From contig CAZTGZ010000004.1 in assembly GCA_964613385.1 (NCBI GenBank), forward strand, positions 62,001 to 126,000: DNA of 64,000 bases, written 5' to 3'. Below the pieces are notes generated by a model. The model was not told where the DNA came from. It saw only the letters and a list, made by a program, of their open reading frames with translations, and ran no database searches. Source of the DNA: CAZTGZ01 sp964613385 (lineage in GTDB: Bacteria; Bacteroidota; Bacteroidia; NS11-12g; UBA9320). The first letter of the stretch is position 1; the number at the start of each line of letters is the position of its first letter. The translations under genes were made by a program, and so were the position numbers. Shown piece by piece: positions 60,862-64,000 of this stretch.

Positions 60862-61697
60862 TGAGATTAGCCTCTATACATACCGGAACCTTTAAATTAG
60901 ATGGAGGTGCTATGTTTGGCGTAGTTCCCAAATCTATCTGGCAGACCAAAAATGCTCCGGATGAGCAAAATCTTTGTACCTGGGCCATGCGTTGTTTGTT
61001 GGTGGAAGATGGTAACCGCCTGATTTTAATTGACAATGGGCTGGGTGATAAGCAATCTGAAAAATTCTTTAGTTATTATCAACCTCAGGGACCCGGTATT
61101 ACAGGCGCATTGCAGCAAGCCGGAGTTTCACCGGATGATATAACAGATGTGGTTCTCACGCATCTGCATTTCGACCATTGTGGTGGTTCGTTGAAATGGA
61201 ACAGTGGTAAAACATTTCTGGAACCAAATTTTCCAAAGGCTTTATATTGGTCGCATCAAGCCCATTGGCAGCATGCTATGGAGCCTAATCCAAGAGAAAA
61301 ACCTTCATTTTTAAAAGAGAATTTTGAACCTCTCGTAGCATTAGATCAATTGAAATTTATTGGAGATGACCTGGAAATTTCGAACAATATTTCTGTTTTA
61401 TTGGTAGATGGCCATACCGAAAAGATGATGTGCCCGATGATAAATTATCAGGGTCGTAAAGTGTATTACGTGGCGGATCTGATTCCTTCTTCGGCCCATG
61501 TTCCGCTCAATTATGTAATGGCCTATGATATCAGACCCTTGCAAACCATGGAAGAAAAGAGCAGATTATTGGAGCAGATATCTGCAGAGAATTCCGTGTT
61601 GTTTTTTGAACATGATCTCAACGTTGAGTGTGCAACTGTGACAAAAAATGAAAGAGGATTTACACTAAATGAAGTGTTTGAATTGAAAGAATTGTAA
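60861..61697 (+). CDS. MBL-fold metallohydrolase (lactonase-like)
   Basis: A 278-residue zinc hydrolase. Motif THLHFDHCGG at about 102-111 gives the HxHxDH site, with further ligands in DGHTEKM (His, about 195) and VADLIPSSAHVP (Asp, about 211). The N-terminal part (MFGVVPKSIW) resembles AHL lactonase and quorum-quenching relatives, but that is only suggestive. Start ATG 60861 overlaps the Kazal stop (TAATG); the longer frame from 60834 is excluded. It is 4 bases before terC. Confidence 0.85.
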   Translation: MRLASIHTGTFKLDGGAMFGVVPKSIWQTKNAPDEQNLCTWAMRCLLVEDGNRLILIDNGLGDKQSEKFFSYYQPQGPGITGALQQAGVSPDDITDVVLTHLHFDHCGGSLKWNSGKTFLEPNFPKALYWSHQAHWQHAMEPNPREKPSFLKENFEPLVALDQLKFIGDDLEISNNISVLLVDGHTEKMMCPMINYQGRKVYYVADLIPSSAHVPLNYVMAYDIRPLQTMEEKSRLLEQISAENSVLFFEHDLNVECATVTKNERGFTLNEVFELKEL

Positions 61698-61701
61698 CCA
61701 T

Positions 61702-62439
61702 ATGGATATTTCCGTTTTTGCTACTTCCGCCGCATGGGTTAGCCTATTCACCCTATCGTTCCTCGAAATTGTTCTAGGCATCGATAACATCATTTTTATC
61801 AGCATTATTACAGGTAAATTGCCGAAAGAAGACCAGCGTAAAGGCAGATTAATCGGCTTGGCCCTGGCCTTGATAATGCGCATTGGTTTGCTCATGGGTA
61901 TTGCCTGGATTGCATCTATGACCACTCCAATTATCAGTGTTTGGAAAGCACACTTTTCCGGAAGAGACCTCATATTATTGGCAGGCGGCTTGTTTTTAAT
62001 GTATAAGAGTACCATCGAAATACACGAAAAGATAGCACCGAAAGATGAAGAGCATCCGGATAAGCAAAGAAAAAGATCCTTGAATGCGGCTATTTTTCAA
62101 ATCGTTTTAATAGACCTTATATTTTCTTTTGATTCCATATTGACTGCCGTAGGATTGGTAAAAGAGGTAATCATTATGATTTTCGCCGTAGTAATATCCA
62201 TGCTGGTCATGATGGCATTCAGCAAGTCTATTGCCGATTTCATTAATGAAAGACCAACACTCAAAGTTTTGGCATTAAGTTTCCTGATTATGATCGGGTT
62301 TATGTTAATTTTTGAGTCCATGCATAGCATACACCAACAGGAAATACCTAAAGGCTATGCATATTTTGCAATGGCTTTTGCCTTTTTGGTCGAGTTGTTA
62401 AACCTAAGGGTCCGCAGGAATTATATTCCCAAGTCGTAA
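61702..62439 (+). CDS. TerC family integral membrane protein
   Basis: A 245-residue membrane protein with about seven helices. The TerC signature is FLEIVLGIDNIIFIS with Asp in the first helices (about 21-35) and FSFDSILTAVG later (about 139-149); these Asp residues lie in the membrane. TerC proteins are linked to tellurite resistance and to loading manganese into exported proteins. It is 4 bases after the MBL gene. Its 3' end overlaps the convergent tryptophanase by 19 bases. Confidence 0.92.
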   Translation: MDISVFATSAAWVSLFTLSFLEIVLGIDNIIFISIITGKLPKEDQRKGRLIGLALALIMRIGLLMGIAWIASMTTPIISVWKAHFSGRDLILLAGGLFLMYKSTIEIHEKIAPKDEEHPDKQRKRSLNAAIFQIVLIDLIFSFDSILTAVGLVKEVIIMIFAVVISMLVMMAFSKSIADFINERPTLKVLALSFLIMIGFMLIFESMHSIHQQEIPKGYAYFAMAFAFLVELLNLRVRRNYIPKS

Positions 62440-63812
62440 GGTTCAAAATGACAGGTAAAATGCCGGAGGAATTTGGGCTCCCGTGTTATGCGATAACCTG
62501 ATTTTCTATCCCTGTCTGTCATGAGTTTTTCAAAGACTTCCAGCACATATTCGATATGGCTTTGGGTATAAACCCTTCTGGGTATTGCCAATCTGACCAA
62601 ATCCATATTGGAAGGAATCAGGTTCCCTTCCTGATCATATTTTCCGAACATTACAGATCCGACCTCAACGCTTCGAATTCCACCTTTAAGATATAATTCA
62701 CAGACTAAAACCTGCCCCGGATACTGATTTACAGGAATATCCGGATAAAAGCGACGGGCATCTATATACACTGCATGTCCTCCTATGGGCAATAATAAGG
62801 GTACACCCATTTTATCCAAATTTTCACCGAGGTATGCGGTACTGCGAATTCTATAGTCGAGATAAGACGGTTCAAAAACTTCTTTTAATCCTATGGCAAT
62901 GGCTTCCATATCACGACCGCTGAGACCACCGTAGGTCGCAAAACCTTCAGTTATGATGAGTAAATTCCGGCATGCCTCGTTTAAGGATTCATCTTTCAAT
63001 GCCAAAAAACCACCCATATTTACCAATGCATCCTTTTTTGCACTCATAACTGCACCATCCGCCAGTCTGAACATTTCAGCTGCTATTTCTCTATAGGTTT
63101 TATTAGAATAACCTTCTTCACGATGCGCAATAAACCAAGAGTTTTCGGCAATTCTACAGCAATCCAGTACAAATAGGACCCCGTATTTTCTGCAAATCTC
63201 AGATACATTTCGCGCATTTGCCATACTAACAGGTTGTCCACCGCCGGAATTGTTAGTAACGGTTAAAATAACAGCCCCAATGTGGTCAGGACCTTTCTCC
63301 ATGATAAGCGTTTCCAGTTTGTCCGTGTCCATATTTCCTTTAAAGGGATATATGAATGAAGGATCTATGCCTTCAGCAATCGGAATGTCGATTGCTTCTG
63401 CACCGCTGAATTCAATGTTCGCCCTCGTCGTGTCAAAGTGGGTATTACTGATAAATGTTTTGCCTTTGCCTCCGAGGTAACCATATAGAATTCTTTCTGC
63501 AGCCCTTCCCTGATGCGTAGGTAAAATATATGGGAAGCCGCTCAGATCACTGATTTCACGCTCCATTTTTAACCAACTCGATGCACCTGCATAAGACTCA
63601 TCCCCCGTAATCATTCCGGCCCATTGTGCGCTGCTCATGGCTGAAGTTCCACTGTCAGTTAAAAAGTCTATCAATACATCGTCAGCATGCAACAAAAAAG
63701 GATTATAGTGCGCTTCCTTTAGTTTAGCAATTCGTTGCTCTTGATTGGTAAGGTGAATAGGTTCCGTCATTTTTATACGGAAAGGCTCTATCATCGTTTT
63801 AAACTCCCACAT
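62421..63812 (-). CDS. tnaA: Tryptophanase (TnaA-like beta-eliminating lyase)
   Basis: A 463-residue PLP enzyme. The PLP Lys lies in SAKKDALVN at about residue 260, the phosphate and substrate region includes PTHQGRAAE near 97-105, and the end is EPKFLRHFTCHF. At the position where tyrosine phenol-lyases carry Arg (SMERG) this protein has Val (SVEVGS), and a His is kept in LRHFT as in TnaA; both favour tryptophanase, which makes indole, pyruvate and ammonia. Start ATG 63812 (MWEFKT) fits the family length. Its 3' end overlaps the terC gene by 19 bases. Confidence 0.87.
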   Translation of the reverse strand: MWEFKTMIEPFRIKMTEPIHLTNQEQRIAKLKEAHYNPFLLHADDVLIDFLTDSGTSAMSSAQWAGMITGDESYAGASSWLKMEREISDLSGFPYILPTHQGRAAERILYGYLGGKGKTFISNTHFDTTRANIEFSGAEAIDIPIAEGIDPSFIYPFKGNMDTDKLETLIMEKGPDHIGAVILTVTNNSGGGQPVSMANARNVSEICRKYGVLFVLDCCRIAENSWFIAHREEGYSNKTYREIAAEMFRLADGAVMSAKKDALVNMGGFLALKDESLNEACRNLLIITEGFATYGGLSGRDMEAIAIGLKEVFEPSYLDYRIRSTAYLGENLDKMGVPLLLPIGGHAVYIDARRFYPDIPVNQYPGQVLVCELYLKGGIRSVEVGSVMFGKYDQEGNLIPSNMDLVRLAIPRRVYTQSHIEYVLEVFEKLMTDRDRKSGYRITREPKFLRHFTCHFEPYDLGI

Positions 63813-63884
63813 AATGGGTCGCGAAATTGTAGATTGACCTTCAATTTGAACATGACGAAAGTCATTTGGGCATATGATCTCATC

Positions 63885-63913
63885 TTGGTATTAGGTCATT
63901 TTAGGTAACTTTG
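63885..63913 (+). promoter_or_regulatory. Promoter for the malic enzyme gene
   Basis: TTG at 63885-63887, 18 bases, then TAACTTTG at 63906-63913. ATG 63932 follows 18 bases later. Confidence 0.62.
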
Positions 63914-63931
63914 TCCGTTTAAAAACTAAAT

Positions 63932-64000
63932 ATGTCCGATAGTAACGCCAAGGATGCTTTGTTATACCATAGTCAGGGTCGTCCGGGAAAGATTGAAGTG
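63932..64000 (+). CDS. maeB: NADP-dependent malic enzyme, N-terminal fragment (cut by window edge)
   Basis: Only the first 23 codons are present: the protein starts MSDSNAKDALLYHSQ and goes on to GRPGKIEV. The ALLYHSQGRPGKIEV block is the conserved start of the MaeB-type malic enzyme, which in full length carries a malic enzyme domain and a phosphotransacetylase-like domain. It would oxidatively decarboxylate malate to pyruvate. The stop is beyond the window. A good promoter lies just upstream. Confidence 0.82.
   Translation, partial: MSDSNAKDALLYHSQGRPGKIEV

Noticed and set aside
1..64000. rRNA, tRNA, transposase, phage or integrase genes
   Set aside because: I saw no such sequence in any frame or intergenic stretch, though short tRNAs cannot be excluded without a dedicated search.

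Overview
The window looks like a chromosomal contig from an uncultured, moderately AT-rich Bacteroidota bacterium, probably of the Saprospiria/Chitinophagia side. The evidence is a type IX secretion system (T9SS) and gliding cluster (gldJ, a porP/sprF-type gene, porU, porV), several secreted proteins with T9SS type A or type B C-terminal sorting domains, Bacteroidota-type promoters (TTTG, about 19-22 bases, TAnnTTTG) and families typical of the phylum (DUF3822 next to rsmD, BrxA/BrxB bacilliredoxin, GbsR/MarR regulator). Two runs of N (7549-7558 and 15980-16010) suggest a scaffolded draft or metagenome assembly. I see no rRNA, tRNA, phage, transposase or CRISPR array. Most genes are ordinary housekeeping or envelope genes.

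Layout. 1-3291: a tight plus-strand operon of lemA (5' cut), two TPM-domain proteins, a PolB-like exonuclease and a SAM methyltransferase. 3354-9589: a type B T9SS cargo, an outer-membrane barrel, a MATE transporter (cut by gap 1), a sirtuin and a 2-oxoglutarate/IPNS-like oxygenase. 9630-12323: a TPR hybrid sensor kinase. 12289-17913: a minus-strand operon prx > pepP-like > alpha/beta hydrolase (gap 2) > uvrC > pabB. 18078-20312: a MORN-type exported protein, a gamma carbonic anhydrase and hutI. 20384-25585: a DUF4143 ATPase behind a 32-bp tandem repeat and three palindromes, an exported CHAT protease, an MDR dehydrogenase, a DUF4287 protein and a CxxCH lipoprotein. 25817-30205: an uncharacterised operon of an M48 protease, two paralogous barrel-like proteins and a lipoprotein. 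30312-36527: mtaB, lgt coupled to a PNGase F-like T9SS cargo, and paaN. 36597-42156: housekeeping genes (DUF3822, rsmD, coaD, nudix, pyrE, ahcY, bacilliredoxin). 42424-50177: the T9SS/gliding cluster. 50290-52008: a GbsR-type regulator followed by three coupled small membrane proteins. 52011-63812: MBL hydrolase, lpdA, a giant S8 protease cargo, serS, a Kazal-type T9SS protein, a second MBL hydrolase, terC and tryptophanase. 63932-end: the first 23 codons of a malic enzyme.

How it fits together. PorU, PorV, the PorP-like protein and GldJ belong to the machinery that exports and attaches the window's own cargo: the type B PKD protein, the PNGase F-like enzyme, the S8 protease and the Kazal protein. 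Lgt makes the lipoproteins that system needs (GldJ and three other predicted lipoproteins are here). The least explained units are the GbsR plus three membrane proteins operon, the M48/twin-barrel/lipoprotein operon, the exported CHAT protease and the repeat/palindrome region at 21540-21856. Several genes (for example 3354 and 50290) begin 4 bases after a TAnnTTTG box, which suggests leaderless transcripts.
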